DNA of 16,311 bases from Alteromonadaceae bacterium UBA2620. GTDB lineage: Bacteria > Pseudomonadota > Gammaproteobacteria > Enterobacterales > Alteromonadaceae. Under the pieces are notes generated by a model. It saw only the letters and a program-made list of their open reading frames with translations, ran no database searches and had not been told where the DNA came from. The DNA lies in the NCBI GenBank assembly GCA_002339125.1, contig DDJQ01000155.1:1-16311 (forward strand), written 5' to 3'. The position numbers and the translations under genes were made by a program. This document shows positions 1-6,770 of this stretch, in pieces (positions within the stretch are counted from its first letter, which is position 1; each line of letters begins with the position of its first letter).

Positions 1-27
1 CCTTAACGAAAACAGGCTCTTTTCGAT

Positions 28-1791
28 TCAACAACAGTTAATCCGAACATAGCCAAACGGAAACATGCTGCTTTGGATTTGAATCTGCAATTTGTGGCCA
101 CGCTTGAAGGTATGCAACACGTCATACAGATCGAACCTTACTTTAGTTGGCGTACCCGGGCTAAAAGGAGCCGGCTCAGACATGCTGTCCCTGAAACGCC
201 CGCGGATAACGCCCCAGCGCACTAGCTCATGACGATTGCCCTGTTCAGCATCCACCTTGTCGGTGTTTTCATCCTTACCCGGAAATACATCTACCAGCTT
301 GACCACAATATCGGCAGCGGTTTGCGTGGTGGAAAACCACAGGTCTAAATCGATGGCTCCGGCCACGGTTAAGTCATTGTCGAGTACTTCGGTTTCAAAT
401 ACCAGTACATCAGGACGTCTTGCAGCATAACGCTGGTCTTCAACCATATAAGGTCTGTCCCACCCGCGGCTGACTTTAGCAGAGTGCGGCACGGGTTTGT
501 TCGGATCGCTGATATATTCACTGGCACCGCTGTCTGACTTACCCTTTAACAGCGCTTCATCTGCAGCCAGATAAAGCGTCTGCGACTCAGCTTGCCGGGG
601 TGGCCAGACGTCAAACTTGCGCCAACGGTTACTGCCGGTTTCGAACATGGTTGCGGTGGCTATTTTTGCATCTTCTGCCTGTTTAAGGTGCTGTTTAAAG
701 AAAGGCAGTAACACTTCCTGCTGGAACCAGGCACTGGTATCAAATCCAAAATCAGCCTCGCCGAGGGTTTTACCGCCTTTGCTGCTATTCCACTGACCGT
801 GATACCACGGCCCCATCACCATTTTCACATGAGACTTGCTGTTCTGGTTTGACATTGTCTGGTAGGTGGCCAGTGGCCCGTACAGATCTTCTGTATCGTA
901 CCAGCCGCCCACGACCAAGGTAGCCGGCTTTGTCTTACCAAGGTGCTGCAATACGTTTCTGGCCTGCCAGTAATCATCATAGTTGGGGTGTTCGGTGAGC
1001 TCATTCCAGAAAGGGCGCTCACCATGAAAATAGTCTTTATTGACATTAGACAAAGGCCCTAACGCTTTGAAGAACTCATACCCGTCCGGAGTGATTGCCT
1101 CCATGCCTTTTTCACGGTGCGCCTGCGGCCCGTCCAACTGCTTATCAAAGGAATCAAAAAAGATAAACGCCATGGGCGTAACAAAAGCACCGTTGCGATG
1201 AAAGTCGTCAAAAAACCAGTCGGCGATGGGCGCCTGCGGCGAAATCGCTTTTAACGCCGGGTGACTGTTTATGGCGCCCACTGATGTGTAATAGCCCGGG
1301 TAAGACGTACCCCACATGCCCACCCGACCATTGTTTTGCGGCAGATTTTCTATCAGCCATTCAATGGTGTCATAGGTGTCGGTGGCATCATCGGTAGCTT
1401 TTTTGCCACGCTGATAAGCATTCTGGGGACGCATGTTGACAAACTCCCCTTCAGACATAGATTTACCGCGAACATCCTGAAAGACAAAAATAAACCCTTC
1501 CTGTTCGAAGGCAGCGCTCGGACCCAGGCGCGTTTTATATTTACTAACACCATAGGGCGCCACGCGATAAGGCGTGCGCTGCATCAGGATGGGATAGGAT
1601 GCTCCGTCTTCGGTAGGGATATAAACGGAGGTAAACAGCTTAACCCCATCACGCATAGGGATTTGGTATTCGTATTTTGTGTAATTAGCCCGAATATACT
1701 CTGCCCGTTTATCAGCCTGCTCATCTGCGGCAAATCCACAAGGGCTAACCATTACCAACAGCAGAAGTAGCCGTGTTACTGTCATTCGCAT
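28..1791 (-). CDS. Secreted CocE/NonD-family (peptidase S15) serine hydrolase, C-terminally shortened
   Basis: Alpha/beta-hydrolase of the CocE/X-Pro dipeptidyl-peptidase/alpha-amino-acid ester hydrolase group, 587 aa. Residues 1-21 form a signal peptide (LLLLLVMV core, cleavage near GFAA), so it should act in the periplasm or outside. The nucleophile lies in GTSYPG (Ser163). Asp299 in GGWYDTED and His331 in GPWYHG complete the triad. The Glu-Asp pair right after Asp299 (301-302), and the Asp pair at 195-196, resemble the carboxylate cluster with which alpha-amino-acid ester hydrolases bind the substrate amino group, so an amino ester or dipeptide-like substrate is plausible (inference). A C-terminal jelly-roll domain starts near residue 400. 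It stops just after the conserved strand ending QSSMFP, where relatives continue with a DRNPQ-like motif and some 45 more residues. The other two frames also close before the window edge. The protein may be naturally short, decayed or disrupted. Substrate is unknown. Confidence 0.85.
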   Translation of the reverse strand: MRMTVTRLLLLLVMVSPCGFAADEQADKRAEYIRANYTKYEYQIPMRDGVKLFTSVYIPTEDGASYPILMQRTPYRVAPYGVSKYKTRLGPSAAFEQEGFIFVFQDVRGKSMSEGEFVNMRPQNAYQRGKKATDDATDTYDTIEWLIENLPQNNGRVGMWGTSYPGYYTSVGAINSHPALKAISPQAPIADWFFDDFHRNGAFVTPMAFIFFDSFDKQLDGPQAHREKGMEAITPDGYEFFKALGPLSNVNKDYFHGERPFWNELTEHPNYDDYWQARNVLQHLGKTKPATLVVGGWYDTEDLYGPLATYQTMSNQNSKSHVKMVMGPWYHGQWNSSKGGKTLGEADFGFDTSAWFQQEVLLPFFKQHLKQAEDAKIATATMFETGSNRWRKFDVWPPRQAESQTLYLAADEALLKGKSDSGASEYISDPNKPVPHSAKVSRGWDRPYMVEDQRYAARRPDVLVFETEVLDNDLTVAGAIDLDLWFSTTQTAADIVVKLVDVFPGKDENTDKVDAEQGNRHELVRWGVIRGRFRDSMSEPAPFSPGTPTKVRFDLYDVLHTFKRGHKLQIQIQSSMFPFGYVRINCC

Positions 1792-1972
1792 CAGTATTGC
1801 TCTCTTTGTTATTTAAAGCGTTCCTGGCAGTGTAGATCTAATTTGCCGTTAAAGTACGGAACGTGATTTCAGTGGCAGGAAAAACGGGAGGAATGGAAGG
1901 CGACAAGCTGTTCATGACATCGGGATTTATACTTATTGTCGCTTTGCAATACTTTAATTGAGGCCATAGCAA

Positions 1973-2001
1973 TTGCTTAGCGTTAAGAGCTTTCCTATAG
2001 T
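1973..2001 (+). promoter_or_regulatory. Sigma70-type promoter for the small exported protein
   Basis: TTGCTT at 1973-1978 and TATAGT at 1996-2001 are separated by exactly 17 bp and match the -35/-10 consensus well. Transcription would begin near 2008. That makes an ATG at 2008 an unlikely start and favours the ATG at 2032. The perfect palindrome AGCAATTGCT (1968-1977) overlaps the -35 element and could be an operator (inference). Confidence 0.55.
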
Positions 2002-2031
2002 AACAGGATGTATAAAAGTAAATGTCAGACT

Positions 2032-2457
2032 ATGAAATTCACGCCGCGTAAACTCATTCTGGTTACCAGCCTGATGGTAATGGCTTCGTCACTGATGGCA
2101 ACCGACTCACTGGCCACCACGGCTCCGCAGTCACAGCCGCAAATCACTAGCTGTCCGACTGAGTTTTTTGTCGTCAAAATTCATGAGGATGCCAGACAGT
2201 GTCAGCCTTTTGACACCGAAATGCCGGCCTCCATGGTTTACTTTATTGGCGATACCCCAGACGCAATTGTGGCTTACTATCTGGCACTGATGCCAGACTT
2301 ATCGCTGAAGGGCGAGCACAACGAACGTGTGCTGCTGGTTAATGACGCCCAGAATGTCCGCGTTGTGGTGTCACCCGATGGTGATGGCGCCCAGGTAGAT
2401 ATCCTGGTGCTGGGCTCAGAACCCCCCGCTCCCCTGGCCAGTCTGACCAACGACTAA
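2032..2457 (+). CDS. Small exported protein of unknown function
   Basis: I do not recognise a family. The 141-aa product begins MKFTPRK, followed by a hydrophobic stretch (roughly residues 8-25) and an Ala-rich cleavage region, so it is a convincing signal-peptide protein. The mature part is about 115 aa, acidic, and has two cysteines some 20 residues apart (in TSCPTEF and ARQCQPF), which could form a disulfide in the periplasm. An in-frame ATG at 2008 would add eight residues. I prefer 2032 because the predicted transcription start falls at about 2008 and because the signal peptide starts cleanly at MKF. Neither ATG has a good Shine-Dalgarno. It is divergent from the hydrolase, with about 240 bp between starts, and stands alone as a short transcription unit. 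Confidence 0.7.
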   Translation: MKFTPRKLILVTSLMVMASSLMATDSLATTAPQSQPQITSCPTEFFVVKIHEDARQCQPFDTEMPASMVYFIGDTPDAIVAYYLALMPDLSLKGEHNERVLLVNDAQNVRVVVSPDGDGAQVDILVLGSEPPAPLASLTND

Positions 2458-2474
2458 CTTTTATTTCCCTCGCC

Positions 2475-2498
2475 TGCCAGTGTTTCGAATAACTGGCA
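2475..2498 (+). other. Small hairpin between two plus-strand genes
   Basis: TGCCAGT (2475-2481) and ACTGGCA (2492-2498) form a perfect 7-bp stem with a 10-nt loop, about 20 bp after the preceding stop. No T-run follows on the plus strand, so intrinsic termination would be weak. It may instead stabilise the mRNA 3' end. Confidence 0.35.
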
Positions 2499-2524
2499 CC
2501 GCCTTTGCAATTTCTCTAACAAGT

Positions 2525-2554
2525 TTGTCCTGCCGCCCGGGGCTGTCATTTAAT
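2525..2554 (+). promoter_or_regulatory. Candidate promoter of the DUF2726 gene
   Basis: TTGTCC (2525-2530) and TTTAAT (2549-2554) lie 18 bp apart, with 4/6 and 5/6 matches to the sigma70 consensus. Transcription would start near 2561, leaving a leader of about 29 nt before the ATG at 2590. This agrees with the Shine-Dalgarno found there. Confidence 0.4.
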
Positions 2555-2589
2555 TGACGCTCGTGCGCATTGAATTGTTGAGGAAGCGT

Positions 2590-3189
2590 ATGGAACTTGC
2601 CATTATTTTGTTTATGCTGCTGATAGTTGTTACTGTTGGTGCACTTAAACTCTCTGATCACGGTATGAGTTTTCCCTTTCGTAAAAAACAACAGCTTTTT
2701 ACTCAGGTAGAGCATACCTTTATCAATTTGCTGGAACAGGCCGTTGGCCGTGAATTCCGAATTGTCTCACGGGTTCGTCTTAACGACCTGCTGGCTGTAC
2801 GCGATAGCACCAATAAACGCCAGGCTCGCCAGGCGTTGCTGCGCGCTGGCAGTAAGCAACTCGACTTCGTGCTGTGTCGTCGCGACGACATGACGCCGGT
2901 GCTGGCCATTGATTTGGTCCACAAACAGGGGAAGGAAGGTTACAAAACCCAACGCGACTGGTTTGTGTCTGGCGCCCTGGATGCGGCTGGCATTCCCCAC
3001 GCCCGCTTCAAGGTAAAATCCGGTTACTCGGTGGATGAGGTCAAAGAGTGCGTAGAAACCAAGTTGCTACCACTGCGCAAACAGCAGGCCAGAATGGCTG
3101 CCAGTAAAATGAATCCACCGCAGCCAACGCGCCCTACCCGGCCGCTGCGTTCCAGTCGTCAGCCTGGCGGTGAACAGGTCGCGGCGTAA
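2590..3189 (+). CDS. Membrane-anchored DUF2726 domain protein
   Basis: The product is 199 aa. Residues 1-17 are a hydrophobic anchor (MELAIILFMLLIVVTVGAL), leaving the rest probably cytoplasmic. Residues about 38-155 look like DUF2726: an initial helix that reads like FINLLEQAVG, then IVSRVRLNDLL, a central LDFVLCRRDDMTPVLAIDLV strand pair, and a late AGIPHARFKV segment. This arrangement recalls the restriction-endonuclease-like fold (inference), but its biochemical role is not established. The tail (about 165-199) is Pro/Arg-rich and looks disordered. The start at 2590 is chosen over an upstream in-frame start at 2554 because GAGGAAG lies at the right distance ahead of it, and because 2554 falls inside the predicted -10 element. 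The gene ends about 30 bp before a strong terminator shared with the convergent operon. Confidence 0.8.
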   Translation: MELAIILFMLLIVVTVGALKLSDHGMSFPFRKKQQLFTQVEHTFINLLEQAVGREFRIVSRVRLNDLLAVRDSTNKRQARQALLRAGSKQLDFVLCRRDDMTPVLAIDLVHKQGKEGYKTQRDWFVSGALDAAGIPHARFKVKSGYSVDEVKECVETKLLPLRKQQARMAASKMNPPQPTRPTRPLRSSRQPGGEQVAA

Positions 3190-3216
3190 CTTCAGTAGCC
3201 ATCTAAGCTCAAGCGC

Positions 3217-3243
3217 AAAAAAGGGCCCCTCGGGGCCCTTTTT
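3217..3243. terminator. Bidirectional intrinsic terminator
   Basis: A run of six A (3217-3222) leads into GGGCCC, a CTCG tetraloop and GGGCCC (to 3238), followed by five T (3239-3243). The structure is symmetrical, so it can stop transcription of the DUF2726 gene on the plus strand and of the PBP-like gene on the minus strand, whose stop codon is at 3260. Confidence 0.9.
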
Positions 3244-3259
3244 GTATTTATAAGCAAGC

Positions 3260-3700
3260 CTACATCTTTGCCGTTGAATAGACCACAGTAAGATGAGCCG
3301 GAATGTCAGCGCTTGCCGGTACAAAGGCCACCGTATCCTTATGGCTGGATACATAACTGATCAATTCATCAACCGCCGATATTTCCCTGGGCGGACGAGA
3401 GCGCCCGCTAAAGCGCATCTGCGACCAGTACGACTGGATCCGGGACTCGGTTAAACCGATTATCTTGGTGTTAAATACCGCTCTGGCGAGAGTTTGTGGC
3501 GGCAGCGACACCGGTTCAAGCACCACATCGCTGGCATTACCCATAAACAGATTGCGGATATCGACCTTGTCCAGTTTCACTGTCTGGTTATCGATGTTGG
3601 CCACCACCATAATGTCGTGTTCCTGTGCCGGGGCGTTTATAGCGTAAATCCCGAACAAGGAAGCCACTAACAGCTTTCTGAGAGAATGTGTTATTTGCAT
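3260..3700 (-). CDS. Short periplasmic phosphate-binding-protein-like (PBP/PstS-like domain) protein
   Basis: The product is 146 aa, with a signal peptide to about residue 26 (cleavage after APAQ). The mature part has the hallmarks of the short PBP-like domain related to PstS: a strand near the N-terminus, then VDIRNLFMG (47-54), EPVSLPP, an aromatic W-x-x-M-R-F-SG segment (92-99) with PP-R-E, and a late DTVAFVPAS strand (122-130). Full PstS proteins are about twice this length, so this is a one-domain member. A direct ligand-binding role in transport is not certain, and no ABC permease or ATPase genes are adjacent. The ATG overlaps the stop of the upstream beta-barrel gene (TGATG, one base shared at 3700), so the two are translationally coupled and probably work together in the envelope. 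Similar short proteins are often annotated as phosphate ABC transporter substrate-binding proteins. Confidence 0.75.
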   Translation of the reverse strand: MQITHSLRKLLVASLFGIYAINAPAQEHDIMVVANIDNQTVKLDKVDIRNLFMGNASDVVLEPVSLPPQTLARAVFNTKIIGLTESRIQSYWSQMRFSGRSRPPREISAVDELISYVSSHKDTVAFVPASADIPAHLTVVYSTAKM

Positions 3701-4905
3701 CAGAACACAAACTCCATACCCACCTGATAGAGGTTCACCCGCTCATCGAAGGCGTCTCTGTCACCCAACGCCTCAAAGGTTGAGATCCCCAGGGCTCCCC
3801 GGTAATGGGTGACCTCGGCTTTAAAAGCCACCCTCACCCCGGCATCCCAGCGCACACCAAGCGTTACGCTTTCCAGATCCGCAGCCTGAGTTCTGGCAAA
3901 GACGGTTTGATAGGCGTAATAAAGCTGGTCGAGATCCGGTGCTAAACCCAGCGGAATGTCGGTTGCCGCCGACTGCGGATTCGTTGCCATATCAGCATAA
4001 GTCAGATGGACAGTAAATGGCTGGAACACCAGCCCGCCCTGCACATAGTAACTTTCAATATTCGGCGCCAGTACGGTATCAGATTCAATTTTCATCCATT
4101 CCCAGGCAAGGTTGTATTCGAGCTCATCCAATGCCAGACCCACCTGGTAAATATCAAACTCACCTTCCATAGTCAGAGAGTCGGCACTTTCAACAAACCC
4201 AAAGCTACGAAGCTGTTCGGCAAACGCAGAGATTTCGGCCAGATTCACACTAAAATCGGCGGTAGTGTAAGATGCCCTGAAACGCACATTTGTGTTGTAA
4301 ACACCGCTGAAAACAAGTCCGGTCAGGCCATCAATATTGGTGGCATAGCGGCGATCCTGAAACTGGGTATCACCGTTAAAAGAGCCGTAATAGCCTTCAA
4401 CCGATCCACTGAAATTTCCCAGCGCAAAGTTATGGATAACACTGGCACCATCGTACTGGTTAAACAAAAAAGCACTGTAGAGTTGCTGCGGCGGTGAAAT
4501 CCATGGGTAAGCAAACCCCACATCGATGACATCACTGTAGTGATAAAACGGGGTTCTCATCCGGCCGCCTTTTATCAGCCAGTTGTTGTGCGGTACATAG
4601 CTGGCGTACAACCATTCAACCCCGGAATCACGCTCGCTGTTGGTGTGTGCCAGTAGCTGTGAGGTTATCGTCAGGTTATCCAGTAAATGATAATCCACCT
4701 GCAAAGCCAGTAGCGTCTGTTCCTGAAACGACAGTTCATTCTCGTAGCCTTCGAAAGACACATCAGCATCATCAGTAAACCCGGCTATCACCCGGCCAAA
4801 ACCGGAGATTTCCAGTTTTTCACTGCTTGCCAGTGCTGCCGGTGAGGCCAACAGGCAGCTACAGAGTAAGGCAGCAGACAATTTGTCGTTAAAATTTGCG
4901 TTCAT
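3700..4905 (-). CDS. Outer-membrane beta-barrel (porin-like) protein
   Basis: The product is 401 aa. An N-terminal signal peptide (MNANFNDK start, Leu/Ala/Cys core, cleavage near AALA-SS) is followed by ISGFGRVIAGF, a typical first porin strand. The body is full of alternating aromatic/polar strands, such as GSVEGYYGSF, NVRFRASYTT and FTVHLTYAD. It ends in the strand VNLYQVGMEFVF with a terminal Phe, the classical outer-membrane assembly signal. Substrate cannot be read from sequence; it lacks features by which I could assign a named porin family. The ATG at 4905 is chosen because the upstream in-frame extension begins with TTG and would spoil the signal peptide. The gene is first in an operon with the PBP-like protein, suggesting a shared task such as uptake or sensing of an anion like phosphate (inference). 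Confidence 0.78.
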   Translation of the reverse strand: MNANFNDKLSAALLCSCLLASPAALASSEKLEISGFGRVIAGFTDDADVSFEGYENELSFQEQTLLALQVDYHLLDNLTITSQLLAHTNSERDSGVEWLYASYVPHNNWLIKGGRMRTPFYHYSDVIDVGFAYPWISPPQQLYSAFLFNQYDGASVIHNFALGNFSGSVEGYYGSFNGDTQFQDRRYATNIDGLTGLVFSGVYNTNVRFRASYTTADFSVNLAEISAFAEQLRSFGFVESADSLTMEGEFDIYQVGLALDELEYNLAWEWMKIESDTVLAPNIESYYVQGGLVFQPFTVHLTYADMATNPQSAATDIPLGLAPDLDQLYYAYQTVFARTQAADLESVTLGVRWDAGVRVAFKAEVTHYRGALGISTFEALGDRDAFDERVNLYQVGMEFVF

Positions 4906-5024
4906 AGGTTTTAAAAACAACCAAATCAAAATGCCATCACAGGCCAATGGCAGACTATGGGGCCGATTGACCTTCCTTTTACGAATCCCTGTGTACCCGA
5001 TAACACATTCATATTACACTTCAC

Positions 5025-5037
5025 CCCTAGTGTAGGG
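5025..5037. promoter_or_regulatory. Dyad CCCTAGTGTAGGG between divergent genes
   Basis: A perfect 5-bp inverted repeat (CCCTA/TAGGG) with a 3-bp spacer lies in the 194-bp region between the divergent starts at 4905 and 5100. It could be an operator for either gene. I recognise no regulator consensus, and I found no clean sigma70 promoter around it. Confidence 0.3.
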
Positions 5038-5099
5038 TAGTGCATCAGTAAATCCTGCGCACTCATTTCCCAGTTAAATAAGCAATTTAAAGGCAGATT

Positions 5100-5813
5100 A
5101 TGAAAATTGGTATCCTTGGCGCCATGGACCAGGAAGTCGCCCTGTTAAAAGATTCTCTCGACCAGTTACAAACGCAGGAAATCGCTCACCTGACTTTCTA
5201 CACCGGCACCCTTCACGGTGTTGATGTGGTGCTGGTAAAGTGTGGCATCGGCAAGGTAGCCGCTGCAGTTGCCACCACCATTCTGATCCAGTCATTTAAA
5301 CCGGACTTTGTGGTCAATACCGGCTCTGCGGGCGGCTTCGATACCAGCCTTGATATTGGTGACATTGTTATTGGCAATGGCGTTCAACACCATGATGTGG
5401 ACATTACTCACTTCGGTTATGAAGCAGGTCAGTGTGTTGGTATGCCAACTGTCTTTGAGTGTGATGAGCAACTCATTACCGCAGCAGAACAAGCCGCAGC
5501 CAGTGCGCTGCATGTTAAAACGATCCGCGGCCTGATTTGCACCGGTGACTCATTCATCGGTACAGATGAAGCGGCCGCCCGGCTGCGTGAAGCGTTTCCG
5601 GCCATCAGCGCATCCGAAATGGAAGGCGCCGCTATTGCTCAGACCAGCCACATGTTAGGTACGCCGTTTCTGGTGGTCCGCTCACTTTCGGATATCGCCG
5701 GTAAAACCTCTACAGTTTCCTTCAACGCTTACCTGGAAACCGCAGCAAAAAACTCCGCCGAGCTGGTGATGGGTATGATAAAAGTCATGGCCGACAGTAC
5801 AACCAGTGCCTGA
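5100..5813 (+). CDS. mtnN: 5'-methylthioadenosine/S-adenosylhomocysteine nucleosidase
   Basis: Cytoplasmic enzyme that cleaves adenine from MTA, SAH and 5'-deoxyadenosine. It thereby removes inhibitors of SAM-dependent and radical-SAM enzymes and supplies S-ribosylhomocysteine. The 237-aa length is typical. The start MKIGILGAMDQEVALL is diagnostic and carries the catalytic-site Glu12. NTGSAGGF (73-80) contributes to the ribose/purine pocket. SEMEG (172-176) supplies the Glu that binds the ribose, and RSLSDIAG (194-201) holds catalytic Asp198 (one position later than in E. coli). A Shine-Dalgarno (AAGG) precedes the ATG. It heads a plus-strand operon with the CbiB-like gene 9 bp downstream and btuF after it, an order familiar from other gammaproteobacteria. 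The shared logic is probably the methyl cycle, since homocysteine remethylation by MetH needs cobalamin (inference). Confidence 0.96.
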   Translation: MKIGILGAMDQEVALLKDSLDQLQTQEIAHLTFYTGTLHGVDVVLVKCGIGKVAAAVATTILIQSFKPDFVVNTGSAGGFDTSLDIGDIVIGNGVQHHDVDITHFGYEAGQCVGMPTVFECDEQLITAAEQAAASALHVKTIRGLICTGDSFIGTDEAAARLREAFPAISASEMEGAAIAQTSHMLGTPFLVVRSLSDIAGKTSTVSFNAYLETAAKNSAELVMGMIKVMADSTTSA

Positions 5814-5822
5814 TTTCGCCCG

Positions 5823-6770
5823 ATGATAACGTTGTCGGCACCCATCACACTGTCGTTGATCATCGCGCTTAGCGTGATCCTGCTTGATCGGGTGTGGCGC
5901 ATACCGTCTCAATCCCATCCTATGACATTATACCGGATGCTGGTCACTAATCTGGCAGCCAGGGTATGCCCTGCCCAGTCTGCACCGCTATCGCAGCATT
6001 ACATTAGTGGTACACTGGGTATTGTGGTGTTAACCCTGCCTTTTCTGGTGGTGCTGGCTTTTGTGCTGAGCCTGGCTGAATACAGCTGGTTTTTTGATAC
6101 GCTGATACTGTTTTGCTGCGTAAATTTTTACCCGGTACGTCGCCAGTATAATTTGATTACGCACGCCCTCAGTGGCAATAAAAAGCTGCTTGCCCGCGAA
6201 CGCCTCGGCGTGATGGTTGCCCGTCAGACAGATTCATTATCTGATATTGGCATCGCTAAAGCAGCTATCGAAAGCTATTTACTGCGCTTTATGCAGCAGT
6301 TTATCGGTGTGCTGTTCTGGTTTTTGCTGGCCGGCCCGCTGGCTACTCTGACTTATCGGTTATTGCTGGAATTTCGCTGGCAATGGCACCGGAAGGAACG
6401 CCAGTTCAGCGCATTTAGTCTGCCGGCCTACTGGTTGAGTCAGGCTATGATTATTATTCCCTATTGTCTTGGTCTGTTATTTATTGTTTTAAGCACTTCA
6501 CCGCTTGCTGCCATCAAGGGGCTACGGCACGCTACAGAACGGGATTTAACCTCTTTACTGCTGGCGGCATTTGGCGGCGGCATGGGGATCAAGCTCGGTG
6601 GCCCGGCCTTGTACGACGGCATCAAAGTACGTCACGCACGTGTGGGCGGTTCCCGTCAGGTACGCTTTTCTGATCTAACCTATGTGTTGCGAGCCATCAA
6701 TCGTCAGACCTGGCTGGTTACCGTGCTGCTCACTCTGCTATTAATACTTTGCTGGCAATTAAAATTATGA
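5823..6770 (+). CDS. CbiB/CobD-like membrane protein (cobalamin biosynthesis/salvage), divergent
   Basis: Integral membrane protein of 315 aa with hydrophobic segments at about 5-21, 62-83, 90-103, 160-182, 206-228 and 299-313. CbiB/CobD joins an aminopropanol moiety to cobyric acid to give adenosylcobinamide (phosphate). The family is visible in ARERLGVMVARQTDSLS (124-140), AAIES with Glu150, and the C-terminal GIKLGGPALYDG block (255-266). The canonical continuation after the Glu, which carries a conserved Asn and Asp-Gly before APLF, is replaced here by LLRFMQQFIGVLF. The loss of those residues suggests a paralogous or altered function, possibly in corrinoid salvage, and the protein may not be an active CbiB. 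It starts 9 bp after mtnN with a weak ribosome binding site, and its TGA overlaps the btuF ATG (ATGA), which implies coupled translation. Confidence 0.8.
   Translation: MITLSAPITLSLIIALSVILLDRVWRIPSQSHPMTLYRMLVTNLAARVCPAQSAPLSQHYISGTLGIVVLTLPFLVVLAFVLSLAEYSWFFDTLILFCCVNFYPVRRQYNLITHALSGNKKLLARERLGVMVARQTDSLSDIGIAKAAIESYLLRFMQQFIGVLFWFLLAGPLATLTYRLLLEFRWQWHRKERQFSAFSLPAYWLSQAMIIIPYCLGLLFIVLSTSPLAAIKGLRHATERDLTSLLLAAFGGGMGIKLGGPALYDGIKVRHARVGGSRQVRFSDLTYVLRAINRQTWLVTVLLTLLLILCWQLKL

Noticed and set aside
1..27. Terminal inverted repeat of an insertion sequence truncating the hydrolase
   Set aside because: Only 27 bases are available beyond the stop and no inverted-repeat partner or transposase is visible, so an IS cannot be claimed.
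1336..1770. Open frame of 144 codons on the plus strand
   Set aside because: It is antisense to the S15 hydrolase, which carries the Ser-Asp-His triad. It is a shadow frame.
2008..2034. ATG at 2008 as start of the exported protein
   Set aside because: The predicted transcription start coincides with it, AGG touches the ATG directly, and the signal peptide begins properly at 2032.
4006..4497. Open frame of 163 codons on the plus strand
   Set aside because: It is antisense to the beta-barrel gene, has no credible ribosome binding site and resembles no family.
3700..4947. Start of the beta-barrel protein at the TTG at 4947
   Set aside because: It would put 14 extra residues, including a hydrophobic ILIWLFL stretch, before a complete signal peptide that starts at the ATG at 4905.
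4906..5099. Cobalamin riboswitch or Pho box ahead of the B12 and porin operons
   Set aside because: The region is short, and I could find neither a B12-box-like core nor two spaced CTGTCAT-like repeats.
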